Shown: one piece after another, positions 35,700-48,553 of the stretch
How the letters are laid out: each line of letters begins with the position of its first letter
Numbering within the stretch: the stretch's first letter is position 1
From: Eretmocerus hayati
Taxonomy: Eukaryota; Arthropoda; Insecta; Hymenoptera; Aphelinidae
Reading direction: 5' to 3'
Assembly: GCA_029851415.1 (NCBI GenBank)
Contig: CM056741.1
Coordinates: 68,190,282-68,254,281 of the forward strand
Length of the DNA: 64,000 bases
Program-made: the position numbers and the translations under genes
Notes under the pieces: model-generated
What the model saw: only the letters and a program-made list of their open reading frames with translations
The model's database searches: none
What the model was told of the DNA's origin: nothing

Positions 35700-37280
35700 C
35701 CCATCATACTTCACCCCTTCCACGGGCAACTAGATATGTACTCGGGATCCGGACGGAAAAGTTTTGGAATAGCGTTTATAGTTACTATGAGTAGTGGCAA
35801 TGGCCTCTCTCGCTACAGCTCAATGAGTAACCTCAAAGAGTTACTGTCCAGGCATTTACTAGACTCTGACCACGACGATTGGTTCAAGCGCGGTTGACGA
35901 GAAGGTCTAAATGCTATTCCACCAGCTCTAGCAAATAATTCAAGAACCTTTATAATATGAACAGTACATGACACCTGAATTGAGAGCTCTCTCCGCAAGG
36001 AGTAATATTGTTCATACGAAATCTTGCTATGATTCATCACTGCTATTTATTTATTTACATTCCAATATTCTGATCCTCTGTTCAATTCCTATAAATTCAC
36101 GTGATTACTGAATTATCCAGCTGTGATTATCTCTAACTGAGTGAATGGGGTTATACTCCCCATCCTTAATAAAATTACAATTAATCAATCAATCAATCGG
36201 ATTGTAAATGTTTCTAATCCCTGAAATGTCTTCTTAGATGAAATAATTTTCAGCAGAAGTTTGAATTATGATGAATTAGTGGCACTACAAACAGGTTCCT
36301 GTTGTTTGTCAGAAAGTACCTAGAAAGTCATTCACTGCAAAAAAGATTTCTTGGAACAAGAAACGAAATTTCCACAGATGAGTGCGCACGAATTTGAGAA
36401 TCCCAAATCTCTCATTTGAGACTCTCCTCAAACAAAAGAATATAGTTTCTCCTCCTGAGAAATTGGATATCTTGATGAAAAGAATAATTTTACTCACACT
36501 CAAGTACTAACTAACCTATCAAAAAAATGATTCTTGCATTCGCACTCGATTTCAAATGTATTTAAAGCTCGACGATCCCGGCTCACGTGAATTTGCCTCA
36601 GGTTATTCGAAATTGATGTTGATTGTTCTCAAAATCTTAACTAACCACGAATGAGAAGAGATGTGACTTCGAAAAGGCTTGTATCATGAAAGAAGGGTTC
36701 ATCAAAACATGTAATTTTCCAGTGACACGGGACAACATTCATAGGTACATACCTCAACACAATTTCGCTTATCAGCTGGGGAAAGAAATTGTTCACTTTT
36801 ATCGATACATACTTAACAATATTGACCGACACTCATTCACGACTTTCAACGCAACCACCAAGTAACCCATATTGAGGCAACGTAAAAACATGCTTTTGGC
36901 TTATCGTAAGCCATCAGCGATGCCACGGAATATCGTAAACACAAATGCAGTATAGGATCTGGTTATAACGAACTCCAAGGGACCGTCGAAAAATAATCGT
37001 TATATCCGAAGTTAACTCAAACTAGTGATAGCTTCTTAAATCATCAGTCCTGATGCTCTTTCCCATGTTTCTTTATATCTTTACGCATGAAGGAAATGAC
37101 GTGTGTAAACAAATCAATCAGAATCCTTCCGAGTAAACATGTTTCTCATACCAGGAGGCAAATTTCTCGTTTGGAAAAATTAGCTTTCGGTCCAAGAATT
37201 CTGCCGAGAATTTCTTTCTTATTGCGAGAAAATAAGTTTTGTGATGTGAAGGCACTTCGATAAATCTTTTTTTCGCAATT
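35700..37280. other. AT-rich DNA with no supported gene
   Basis: Nothing beyond a short (AATC)4 microsatellite at 36183-36198 was recognised. The open frames are short and lack motifs. Confidence 0.4.
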
Positions 37281-37438
37281 TTCCATTGTTTGGGTGCCTA
37301 CATAATTGCGAAAAATAACTTTCGCGCCTTGCTTATGATGTTCCCCCCGAGCGATTCTTTCCACCCTCGCCTGCGGCTCGGACCGGAAACGAGTTGCTTG
37401 GAGGCAAGCTACAACCTCATGAACTCGGTGCAAAATAT
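37281..37438 (+). repeat. Dispersed repeat C, copy 3
   Basis: This is the clearest copy of the family also seen at 6106-6196 and inverted at 10151-10311. It contains TTCCATTGTTTGGGTGCCTA, CGAGCGATTC, CCACCCTCGCCTGCGGCTCG and GGCAAGCTACAACCTCATGA. A short fourth match (GACCCTCGCCAGGGCTCGGG) is at 40901-40920. Class unknown. Confidence 0.55.
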
Positions 37439-37439
37439 A

Positions 37440-40400
37440 CTAGTGCTTTGTTAATATAAATCGAACTGTTATTGATTTTTAACACGACTATAGCATACAG
37501 CTGTTTCATTTGTTACATTAATTGTTCAATAAATCTTCTATGATTAGATTCATTTGAAATGAGAAGACGGAGTAAGAGGTGTTTTGAAATTTCCTCTCAA
37601 CATTTCAAATAAATGTTGAGGTTTACGCGTCATCTTATAATCGCCATTTCAACTGTTCAAAAAATGATCTTCTCTTCATTCGCACGAACAGTTTTGACTG
37701 TGGATTCGTTTATACCAAATTTTCGGGTAACTTTTGCAACTCTAACATTTTCTTCCAACAAGTTTGAAATTTTTGATTTTTGTCCTGAATTTCTCACCTG
37801 CCGAGATTTCTTATCAGCGGACGAGCTTTTGCTGGGCAATATTTGTTTCCAGCTTTCTGACATTCTTACAAATTTTACTGTATTGTAGATTTTTCTCTTC
37901 AAAACGTACTGCCCAAATTGATGTTGACAGAAACTTAGAATCTTGGTTAGGGTCTTGAATAGTCGAAGACGTACCTTTCTCCTTTATTTGGACAGAGCCG
38001 TGAATTTCAAGAACAGTCATTTTTCGCGAGATTTTTCGTCCTAGGAATTTTCACGTTCCCAAGCTACAATCCATAGATTCCAGAGTAATTTAACAGCCTG
38101 TAAAGAGTGACAAACAGATGTATCCATCGCTTATGATGATTAGTGAGAAAATAATTCGAGAAATTTGCATTACAAATTTACCTTGGAAATCTTGACAGAA
38201 ATTCCAAAAAGCAAAACTCAAAATCCGCGTGATTCAAGTTTAGAACCGCACAAGCTAAAATTGAGGTTGCATTTCTGAAACCGCGTATAACCAAAACTGC
38301 GTTACTTCAACCGCGCTATCCGAGGGACGGTTGTATAGCATCCAAAAACTAATAGACTATCTCTCATACAAATTGAGAAAATATAGCCCCAAAAGTCATG
38401 GTTACCATCTGAATTTGTAGGTAGTTGCGGACTTCAGGTATTTCAGGAAGTTTCGGAAGGAATCCTTCATTGTTTCCAAAAGTAGTTTTTAGCAGAAGAA
38501 CGAAAACATTTGGTAGTAGCAAAGTCTGTAAGAAGTTCTGTTAGTTCTTGATATTTCGAGAGTGGATTCCCATCCACACGAGTAGTGGTTTGTCCACACC
38601 AATCACACACAAAGTGCCACCCCTAGAGTAAATTCACTACGTTTCGTCAACTAAATTTGTCGATCTCATCGGGCTTGATCACTATTATATTTGTCAATAG
38701 AAGTTACATTATGTTGAGAGTTATTTAATTCCGTCACCTGCATGCTGTAAGGTGCATAGATTGTGTTGGAGTATCTCAACTTGATCTATTACAGAGTCAT
38801 CAAATCAGTTGATATACTTTGACTCATTCGATGGACGTCAAATTATTTGGATTAGAATTTCATGCGAGTGATAGATATCTATGGAATTGGCCGTCTTGTG
38901 TGAAAGAAACGTCAAGAGGCCACAATGGGTCACTTTTCCGACCATGGCGTCGGAATCTAACCTCGCTGATCACATTAGTCCTGAGCCCCCTGAAGTGATA
39001 GATTTATCGAAGAAAGGCGAAAAGCACCAGCATTTAGTATAAAACCAAATTTTAAAATCACGTAAGATGATGCTCAAGGCCCTTATGTAATAATAGGATG
39101 ATCCCTTAACGAGCCTCGAAGGTACATGATTCGCATTGGAGTATTTCTACTAGATCTTGAGGTAGATCTTTGGCAAAGTCAGCTAATCAGTTGACAGGCT
39201 GTGCCTTGTAACTACCCGTGCAATTATCTCAATGTTGATCATTTCCAGATAACCCGACAAACTATATAGAATGAATCCATTTGCAGTACTGTACGAACCT
39301 GTGAATATTATCGGTGAAGTGCTTAGCTGCCACTGGACGTGGAAAATCTAATAGTATTCATAGGTTTATCTCTCTCAATATATGAAGGGCGAGACCTTGC
39401 CGATTCGAGATTTTTGGAATCAAATGTGTATCAACCGAAGTCCGCGATCAGTTTTCATATCGACTCATCCTTCAGAAATCATTCCAATCCGTGTGAGGTG
39501 GCATTTCGTGAGAATTGTGAGTCTCTCAACCCAGTTCTTTTCTATCGAAAAAACAATATCACAGAATGGCTACACGACTCTCGAGCAAACTGGTGAAGTA
39601 TGTTGGAGCTGAGCGCTTCTTCGAGGCAGATAAGTAAAAAATTGAGAAAAATGACCAACCAGCTTCGGGGAAGCAGAGCGCAGATGAGAATCACAAAGGA
39701 GTTTTTCTGTTTCCCAAAGTAAAGACTAGGAGTCGGGGAGATAGAAGTATAGGCAAAGAGAGCATTCTCCTTCTGGCTTTGTTACGACCGCGCAATCTGG
39801 AAATTTAAACCGTCGGAAAAAGCGTACCGAGTCACGAGACACCCGGGCGACTGTGGCATACTCGTTCTTCATATCCGTAGAGTCACTACCTCTCTTTTTT
39901 CCCCACACCGATATAACCGAGTATAATTGTGTGAGTGCCATGGCTATACGTGTGTGAGATGCATCGAATTCTATACCTAGGTTTTTGTTTTTGAGGGAGT
40001 GCAAAGACGAGTGAGGAGGATTTCTGTTTGATGCACGCTCACGAGGCAAGCCACACGTGAAAATGAACGAGCGTGGTGCGGGCAAGACGCTCGAGTGAAT
40101 TGCCTCGTCGACACCTTTTGCAACTTCGATCCACCCTTGTCTATGTGTATAGCTTCGCTCTGTGGCTTGCCTCCGACGACTCTTTGAGCTTTGCGGCCAT
40201 TGCTAAGCTCCCGCTCACAACGTATGTACACAGCTTGAATCAGCAGCTGAAATTGCACACCCGAGAAGAGGCTATACCCGCAAAGTCGTGGTGCACATCG
40301 ATTGTGACTCTTCTCTTGACTCACTTTGTCATCCTGTGATTAAGCCTGCTTTCCTATCTCTTACTTTTTTTATATGCATGGTTCGTTTTTGAGCACGAGC

Positions 40401-41060
40401 CTGAGGACCAATCTAATGTTTGCGTAATTGGAAACACCCTAAAACTTGGAAAATTTACGACGACCCAAAAATTTTCCAAATTTTTCATCAACTTTGTTAT
40501 AATTTCAAAATGAATCTAGCCTCCTGATCAATTTAAGAGTTGGAGGTGGGCAACAAGTTTCCAATCAAACCAATGAATATCAGTGATTTTAATCTGAACT
40601 TTCAAAAATTTTCTTCGTACATGTTCTCTATTGACAGAGGCAAGTAAAGCGGCTCTACATGTGAACATTTCTAAGGATCAAGAATGCTAAAAAATGGCTT
40701 GCTATCTAGAAATTCTTCCTGAAATCGAAGTTCACATAAAATTACTTATGTGTTTTATTGCGGAAAATCGATTTTTCGATAGACTGTGCGTAAAGTGATG
40801 ACCTGTGCAAGGCAGTTTCCGTCCACATCATGCGCAGTCGGTTGAAAACTGTATTCTGATACTCGGTCGTGAGGTTTTTTGCTCTACGCGTCATGATTTT
40901 GACCCTCGCCAGGGCTCGGGCCGATGACAATCACTCGAAAAGCAAAACCAAACTTTCCACCCTCGACTCAAAAAACACTATTCCACAGCTCGTGCTGAAA
41001 ACTGCATTTTCAGCCAGCGTCGTGAATATCTTGCGTGTTCGCAACTCGCGTACATAATAT
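37440..41060. other. AT-rich DNA with no supported gene
   Basis: Between 38740 and 39200 two stretches share a weak direct similarity (AAGGTGCATAGATTG..TTGGAGTAT and AAGGTACATGATTCG..TTGGAGTAT). A moderately CG-rich patch at 40000-40300 has open frames without motifs. No gene is supported. Confidence 0.35.
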
Positions 41061-41105
41061 AAGGTCTAACTTTCCTCCATCAAGCTGTTTTCTCAATAAC
41101 TTTGG

Positions 41106-44048
41106 TGCAAAGTCTGTAATTTTCAGATGATTTGAAAAGTTTTAGAAATAAGTATTTTCAATCAGCCACTTGCGCAGATGACCATCAGACCAGTCGTGTA
41201 ATTAGAGTCATATATGTTGGTGTGGGTGAATACTAATACTAATGTGCGTATGACTGCAATCTTGTCTATTGACCATTACATCTATATAGCCGCACATTGT
41301 TTCGTTTCGCTCGCGTCGTACGTAATAACATATATATAAATTCCATATAGATCAAAGCCCTTTCCATATCGCAATTTTGCATGGATTCACTCACACTTAT
41401 CATCAGCCAATCAATCTGATTACGCGGAAATTTAGTTCCTTGTATGAGTAATTACGCGTGTCTATGTCGACGCAGGGTTCGAGCCGCCGGTTTTGTCTCG
41501 AAGTGGGGCTCTGGCCGACCAAGAGGATATTAGACGCTACGCGAGGCATTCTCACTCTCTTGTTCCTGGAAGCCAGAGTAGGCAAACGCATCTAACGATA
41601 TCTTCTCGAGGAGCGGGTCTCCTCGAGACAATCAAGTAAGTGTCGCCCGGATGCAATCTTACACTCATGACCAACCTGTAGGGCATCCATCGAGGTGCAT
41701 TGCGGAGCAGTAGGCAAATTTCGCGGGGTTCAATTTATAAAAGGCCCGCTAGACAGGTACCATACATTGAATGCAAAAGTTTCCACATGAGCTCGTTATG
41801 GCTCATAAAACTTTATAAAATCCAGGCACACTGCCAAGCTTGAGTTGGTCGTCTCTTCACCCAGGACGGGAATTGACTCACGACCGACCAGCATTACACA
41901 GTGCTTATGGATCGCGTAGGTTTTCAAGATCAGGAATTTTGTCGCGTCCGCGCCAGGAAACCAACCGTTCATACTTCAAACGTGTGCGACGAGCCGTAAA
42001 TCGCGCAAATTTGAGCCTTTGATGCCATCCGAACGTCGGATTATAAATTCTTTAGTATACAGAAACTTAATAGGAAATTCGATATAATGAGCATTATGCA
42101 GATTACATGTTACAGATAGACGAAGCATTTGACATCAGAAAATCCCATGTAGAGATTGAATAATGATCAGATCAATGATATATCAAGATTCTTGTATACT
42201 TTCTATGTACACAGTCGAGACTGTGGTTTGAAGTATGGTTCAAATCAATAAAAGATAATGTTAAATGAACGACATTCTTTTCATGCGAAAATATCCCAAT
42301 AATTTTCTCCCCATATATATATTATTTGTAATATTCTTAGGTCCTCCCTTGGAAACCACGCTTCCTTTAAAATAAGCCACTCAGATAGATATAATATGCA
42401 TCAAAAATTAGTATTATATCAGTAATTTCCAATGATCATGCATAATTATAACCATTTCCTGCATGCCTCTTTTTCTTGCTAAAATTTCGTAAAAATCAAT
42501 GTTCAATGGATCAAATGCATGGGTAAGCCAATTTCGTCCTGCAAAAATAGCATCCCCTATCCTATCACGAATTACGATTGTGCGATTGATCGATTAATTT
42601 CTCGAAAGCATCGAATTCGGAGTGCAGCTAGGTTCACGTTGGTGAGATCTAATGTCCATATCTTCAGAGTCGAGAGCTATCGACCACTGCTAAGATGCCA
42701 CATTCGACCATCTTGGATTGTTTCGTGTGTCGGCATGGAGACTATAAAAAGGTTACTATAGCCTCCATGTGTGTCGGTATCACAGGTCGCGACCACGCGG
42801 ACGTACACCAAACAAGTATGTCTGGTTGCCTGTTTTCAGGATCATTCGATAATGGTTCGAATTAGTAGTTGATAGTTGACAGACGATTTTATTATTTCAA
42901 GCAGTCTTATTTCGAGCTGCCCCGCCCCCCATTATTTGTGATAGATATATGGGCTATTCCGCGAGAACTATTGAAATGTTTTGAGCTGACATTCTCGAAC
43001 GATGTAAGATAAGTTCGATCCAAAAACTGATTCATCAGCTCCCTTAAAAAATAAAAGCTATATCTCTTCACGTCTTGCTGAGTAAAAATGAGAGCATGAA
43101 GATAATCCTAAAAGAAATTATGTGGATGTTGTGGAAGCTTACAACAGAGTTGTAAATTTGAGGAGTTTTTGATCCTATGGAATGCCTACAACTTCCAGTG
43201 TTCATTGTATTGAAGGAGTGAGGAATATTGAGAGCACTTAGTGGAGAATCGATCATAATTGTGGCTCAGATTTGTTTTGGAAAAATCACATGTCGTGTTC
43301 TTATCTGAGAGTCATGAGAGCATTGTATTATGATGACAATAACAGTTACCAATCATTCGGAATTAATTTGTGAAACGAGAAGCTCATCGTTGTTTCGGCA
43401 AAATCAATGTTCTATCAGTGAATTCAAAAATCGAGAGATTGACATTTTTGTTTTTGTGGTGGGGCTGTGAATCGGTATATAATTCCAGTGATAAGCTATC
43501 AATTATGTCTGGGATGCATATGTTTAGAACCTCAGAATATTCTTGCATTCAAAAAATTACCGATCATAACGAAGACGATCCGCGCGCTTGCGCGCGGTGA
43601 ATACCTAGTTTATTCATATAATGAAATACAATGCCTTCAATTCAAGCCCACATAAGCATGGCTAGGACGTAAGTTGCCGGTGTACCAGCATCATGATCAA
43701 TTGAATCATGAAAACACAGAATTTCTACTTGTTGAGCTTATAAATGTATTGTATGTAAATACGCACGCATTCTATGCTTGGATATGATTTTTCTCGAATG
43801 ATATGTGGTTATAGCAAGCCCTTTCGGCCTTTATGATTAGAGTGCAGATTTTTCTAGCAGCAGTATCCCCGATTCATCGATCGAACATACGAGGTGTTCG
43901 ATTGATCTGAGCAACAAAGAGTAATAAGTATCCGTTGCAGAGTAAGCAGTGTAGCAGAGCTGATTCTTAGTAGCAAATATAGGACTTTGTCACTCGTTTG
44001 CTCGGTAAAGTATTAATGATATGGATATAATAATATTACAACCTCGCA
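41106..44048 (+). mobile_element. Solo-LTR-like unit, copy 2, TTGG duplication
   Basis: It begins TGCAAAGTCTGTAATTTTCA and ends ACCTCGCA, flanked by TTGG at 41102-41105 and 44049-44052. It shares most of its length with the unit at 17564-20385, including ATTACGCGTGTCTATGTCGA, CGAAGTGGGGCTCTGGCCG and ACGAGGTGTTCGAT. Both contain AACATATATATAAA. Compared with copy 1 it lacks the Tc1 fold-back and has about 1 kb extra at roughly 42540-43590. That extra part ends near a perfect palindrome, CCGCGCGCTTGCGCGCGG (43580-43597). Confidence 0.78.
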
Positions 44049-44409
44049 TTGGCTTACCTCAATATTTTTCAACGCACTCCAACTCGCTGCGAAGCTCGTT
44101 TTAATACCTTTGAAGTGGACTAAAGTACGTCTGATTTTGATGAGCCGAGGCTGAGTTATCTTAAATTTTGCAAGTGGTGAATTTTGTGAGTTTCACACAA
44201 AAATGGTGCTTAACCAACTTGCCCCCATAATCTGAAACAACGTTAATCGGTGATCAAAGTCATAAAACCCTTTTCATTCGTTTTTATAGCCATGCAACCA
44301 CATTTGGAGCTTTTCGTTGGCCCAACACACTATTTCCGATTACTTTGACGCACTGAACATGTTTTGAGTGGTAAAAAAGTCGTAACCGTACGCCCTCTCA
44401 AGATAAGCA

Positions 44410-45561
44410 TTAGAGCTCCACTCGAGCTCGAGAGATTCTCGAATTCATCGTGCGAGATCGAGTCCGGAAGTTCAAGAATTCTCGAGATGGCTAGGACGAA
44501 ATGAGTCAGATACAGCCAAAATGCGTCTCAAGTCGAGACGAGATTCTGGCTGTTCTCGCTTATTCCCGCGACACATGAATAGAATGGAAAATTCATGACG
44601 TAACTTCTAAGACCAGACCCTGAGGTGGAGTACGACTGATATAGGAATGCACACCCAGGATAAATGAGGGAGGCGATCATATTTGTCGGTAGAGTTATTG
44701 TATTTCTGCAACGACATTCGAATTCAAATAAGAATACGTTCTCTCAGGCAAATGGGAACTTTTCGATATGAAATAGAAATTGATAACATCGAAAGTTCAT
44801 CCAATGAAACGCCCGTAATATATTAAACTGAACGAATCGTGAAGCATCGATAGAATTGGGAACATTCTTGAAATATTCATAGCCAGCTTTAAAAACTGAG
44901 ACTTGAAAAGTTCCTGTTGAACTAATAGTATGAAATGACTAAATTCCAACGATAGACTTACTTTGAACGAAAATTAGCACTACATTCAGTTCAACTACGC
45001 CAAAATATATAAACGACATAATGAATTCCGCAGTTAAATTTGGCAAAGATTCATAAGAATGAGAGCTTGAATAGTTCCAAATTACAGAGAATATCTCCCT
45101 TTAGTAACGCGCAAAAACCCTCGGAACAAAACTCTTTCAGAATGCACAGACGTAGCCATTATGCACAAAATATCTCTCGACATCTGAGCAAGGTCGGGAT
45201 AGGAATTGATTCCGTTTTCTCAACTGTCAATGCACTTTTTCTGTCCAGAGATTACCAAATTGACGTGAATACGATCAATTTCCATGCCGTCGTCCTGATC
45301 ATCAGATGGTGCAACTTCACTGCCTGTATCGATGAAATACGATGATCGGAAGAGTTTTTCAATGCTCCTAGAAGACTTCTCTAGAATTTTTTGTTTCTCA
45401 AATGTTCCCCGAGTAGTTCTTGAATCTCGTCGAGCGAGATAGAGCGAGATCGAGATCAACTGATTCTAGTCTCGAATGGAGATCGAGCTCGTACATGCAG
45501 TATCCGAGACGAGACGAGAACGCCCAGTTTTCTCGTCATTCTCGCTCGAGTGAAGCCCTAA
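44410..45561. mobile_element. Element E: 1.15-kb TIR element rich in CTCGAG
   Basis: The left end TTAGAGCTCCACTCGAGC and the inverted right end GCTCGAGTGAAGCCCTAA form TIRs of about 18 bp. The subterminal regions on both sides are dense in CTCGAG, GAGATCGAG and GAGACGAGACGAG. It interrupts element T3. No clear target duplication and no transposase frame were seen. Confidence 0.6.
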
Positions 45562-45849
45562 CTGAGTTGTTAACCTTATGGAGCCATGTTGGTCACACTC
45601 CGATGTTGGTTTCCTCGTTTGAAAATTCATCTTCGTATTTCGCTCATAAATTGTTCACATCTGTGGACAGCTCCTATGTGGTGGAAGTTCCGAGAGCCCA
45701 GTGGATCCTGCAGGGCTCACTGGATTCCTGGGGTCCTTTATATAGCCTGGATTTCGAGGTTTCAACTATCATAGACTTTCCTATGAGCATTTTGAGGATG
45801 TTTTAAAATACTTACAAGTTTTTTCAAATCAAAATTTTGAATGAAATTC

Positions 45850-46700
45850 GGTGGTCATTTGCGACGAAGAAGTAACCAGAGAAGAAGGATCACAGTTGGC
45901 GCGTCGAGAGGATGAAGCGAGGTAAAAGCAAATGACCATGATAAAGAAGGTAGAAGGAACAATACGAAGAGTGGATATGAAAGAACATGCGAGTTGGTGT
46001 AAAATGCAGTGAGGGTAACGATAGAAATGAAGAAAACAAAAGGAAACAAAGGAGGGTGCGGTGAGCGGAGGTAGCGAGGGAGAAATTGGTGCGGTCCATT
46101 GGTGGGGGTGGCCGGTACTTTGGCGCAGCATTCGGTGGGTGACATCCGGCAGCTAATCACAAAATGTAAGAGAGAACGTGCGGTACGGGACACAAATGGG
46201 GAGCGAAAAGGCATCGCATAAACAAACAGAGGGCGTCGAGGATCGAGCAGCTCTCTCTTTCTCTATCTCTCTACCACAAGCGACCATCAGCATCAGAGAT
46301 ATACCAGAGTGTACAGAATTTGATGGGAAGTGAGAGTTTGCGAGAGTGGGAGTCACTGGCTTTCGGGAAAATCGCTCGAGTGTGGTGTGGTTCAGAGAGA
46401 AGAGCCGAGGGAGGGTTGAAATAGCTCTCGGAGAGCTTGGAGCGGGGCTGTATCGGAACGGGGCGCGAGGGTAAGATGGGGCTATTAAGGGCTGATGTGG
46501 CGGGCGGCTTCCAGGCGCCGCCCAGGCTATTACAGGCTTGTTTCACCCCGTCCCCCCTTTCGCTATTGCCACCACTACCAGGAGTCTCTGCAGACGGAAT
46601 GACGCGGCGCGGCGTCCATATCGGTGGGCTCTTTATCTCTGTACCCAAATCTGTGGCAGCTCCGCCTCGCTTGTTTGAACGATAGGATGATCTTGTGTGA
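45850..46700. other. CG-rich, strand-asymmetric island; possible promoter or exon
   Basis: The plus strand is strikingly purine-rich from 45880 to 46080. GC then rises at 46430-46650, where frames are open on both strands. One plus-strand donor-like site (GAGG|GTAAGAT near 46470) and an acceptor-like tract ending CCACTACCAG|G (about 46581) are visible. The long minus-strand frame here starts at a TTG and shows no domain. A promoter or non-coding first exon is plausible but unproven. Confidence 0.3.
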
Positions 46701-47289
46701 TGTTTGCTCGAATCTCGACTCATCTTTGTGCAGAGGCATCGATGAATGTTTGTGAAAACACCCAAGAGTTGATCTTGATCACCTGCACAGAGGATGATGG
46801 AAGGGTTGATAGCGTTGCTTCTTGTACCACCATGCAGATTGATTATCCTTGATGGATGAGATTCAAGATTGAGATGCGAGATAGTAATCAGGTGCATTTG
46901 ATTATACTTGCAGAGTCGCTTTCGATCAAAAGTTATACAGAGGATGGATTCTGATCGATCGTCTGGAATTTTGACGGACAAATCATGATCAACTCAACCC
47001 TTAGTTGACACACACTTCTCCATCCGATCAAACGGGAAGTGAGGGAGATTAATTTGATCTGAGCGGAAAACTTCATCTCCGTCCGAGCTAATACACTATT
47101 TTGTCTCGGAACGTTCTTGAATTGTCGGTGAGGATCCTTGATGTGAGATTCAAAATGCTACATCATTAAGATACATCATTGAGACTTCAATGGTTGCTCC
47201 AAGAAATCATTTTACGCAAGAATTTTGGAATCTGCAGAATTTCTGATTCTTATTGTACCAAAATAATCTCAACTAGAGTTCCATTCGAT
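46701..47289. other. Unassigned DNA
   Basis: No repeat structure, RNA gene or credible coding sequence was recognised between the CG-rich island and the TTAA-flanked element. Confidence 0.4.
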
Positions 47290-47293
47290 TTAA

Positions 47294-47810
47294 GGAAGTA
47301 CCGCACCAGTAGAGGGGGGAATTTTTTCCACTTGAACAGAATCCCGTCATAACTATTCTAATAGTTGGGTTACAATCATTTGAAGCTCCCGGTAAATTTT
47401 TGTTAGCCCAACAGTCACGGTTCTGGAAATATAATTCGACAAGATTTGACATTTTGTCTTAATCGTGACATATTCATGACTTCATGTCTGATTTTCATCG
47501 AAAATGTTTTTTTTTTACATAAACGAGGTAGGCCATCCTTCTGAAAAAAAGTTTACGATAACTTCAGAGGCTTTTGTATCTATGAAAAATTCCCATAAAA
47601 AACTCAGCTTTGAGTTCCCTGATACCGCTAAAAAACTGTCACCTCCCATAAGACCACGTGTTAAATGTCCCAAAATGGATTAGTCATAACTTTTGTCTCG
47701 CGTAGGCGAAGTTCACCAAAATTCATACGCAGTCTTTTACCATTAAAATCAACGTGTGTGCCGAGTTTCATCAAAATCTCAGCGTTAAATCTCTTAGGTG
47801 CGGTACTTCC
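47294..47810. mobile_element. 517-bp TIR element with TTAA duplication
   Basis: The ends GGAAGTACCGCACC and the inverted GGTGCGGTACTTCC are flanked by TTAA at 47290-47293 and 47811-47814. TTAA is the target of piggyBac elements, but the terminus lacks the usual CCC start, so the superfamily is uncertain. No transposase is encoded. Confidence 0.75.
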
Positions 47811-47814
47811 TTAA

Positions 47815-48550
47815 GCGACTGCTATCGAAAAACTAAGATAGTAGTGTCCATCGCACTTGCACCAATTGATCGTTGAAATTTGGCATTCATATGGCACGGG
47901 GTAGTTTAAGTGCGACGATCCCCACACATTGTAAAAAATGTTGAGAAGTCGTTTGGAGTCATTTTGGCCTGAGATGACGAATGGAAATTGTATTCAGTGA
48001 GGATGCCAACATACTACTTCATGGCCAATGCACAACTTCGATTGCATTTGATAAATCGATATATCTTGCATAGTCTGTATAAGCCCGAGTTTGAAAATGA
48101 TGCATAGACATACATTAGGATGATATTTATTTCCGAAGTTTGGATATTCCCATGAGCTTACGCTCAAATTTTCATGATTTGGTGAGTATGTAACGAAAAA
48201 AATTTTCCGGCAAAGTTTGAAGATGCCCTAATCATGCCAAGCGGAGATTAGAGAGCCTATATTGAAAAATTCGCCCATCCAATCCCATACCTCTACGACC
48301 GCGTCAATTTTTTTTGGTGAAGTCAGTTGCATTTGTGATTCATCATTTCGACGTGAAATTTTACGATGAAGAAAACAAAGATATCAGATTTAAGCTACAA
48401 GCCATTCCTTGCATGGGAATAGTCATTTTTTCGAAAAAACGTTATTACCCGCCACCACGCGAGAGACACTTTGAAGCCCGAATTTGATATTTTATCGCGA
48501 TTCTCGCAAAATTTCTCTTCATAATGATGTATATGGATATTTCAAAGCAT
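47815..48550. other. AT-rich DNA with no supported gene
   Basis: Two stretches share GCCCGA(G/A)TTTGA followed by AT-rich sequence (48082 and 48477). Otherwise nothing is recognisable. Confidence 0.35.
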
Positions 48551-48553
48551 AAA

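Larger units (their letters stand above)
41062..45850 (+). mobile_element. Element T3: TIR element split by an LTR-like unit and by element E
   Basis: Remnants at 41062-41105, 44053-44400 and from 45587 align in order with element T at 51150-52085. Examples are CAATAACTTTGG|CTTACCTCAATA, ATTTGGAGCTTTTCG..GGCCCA and GATGTTGGTTTCCTCGTTT. T3 is broken at 41105 by the LTR-like unit (TTGG duplication) and near 44405-45565 by element E. Its right terminus was not found, so the end given is approximate. No coding capacity. Confidence 0.6.

Noticed and set aside
45855..46214. Hydrophobic 119-codon frame on the minus strand
   Set aside because: It is the complement of a purine-rich tract, which automatically yields Phe/Leu/Ser-rich peptide; no signal or transmembrane pattern of a known family.
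46271..46981. Open frame of 236 codons on the minus strand
   Set aside because: Its start is a TTG, not ATG. The opposite strand is also open, and composition is low-complexity without any known domain.
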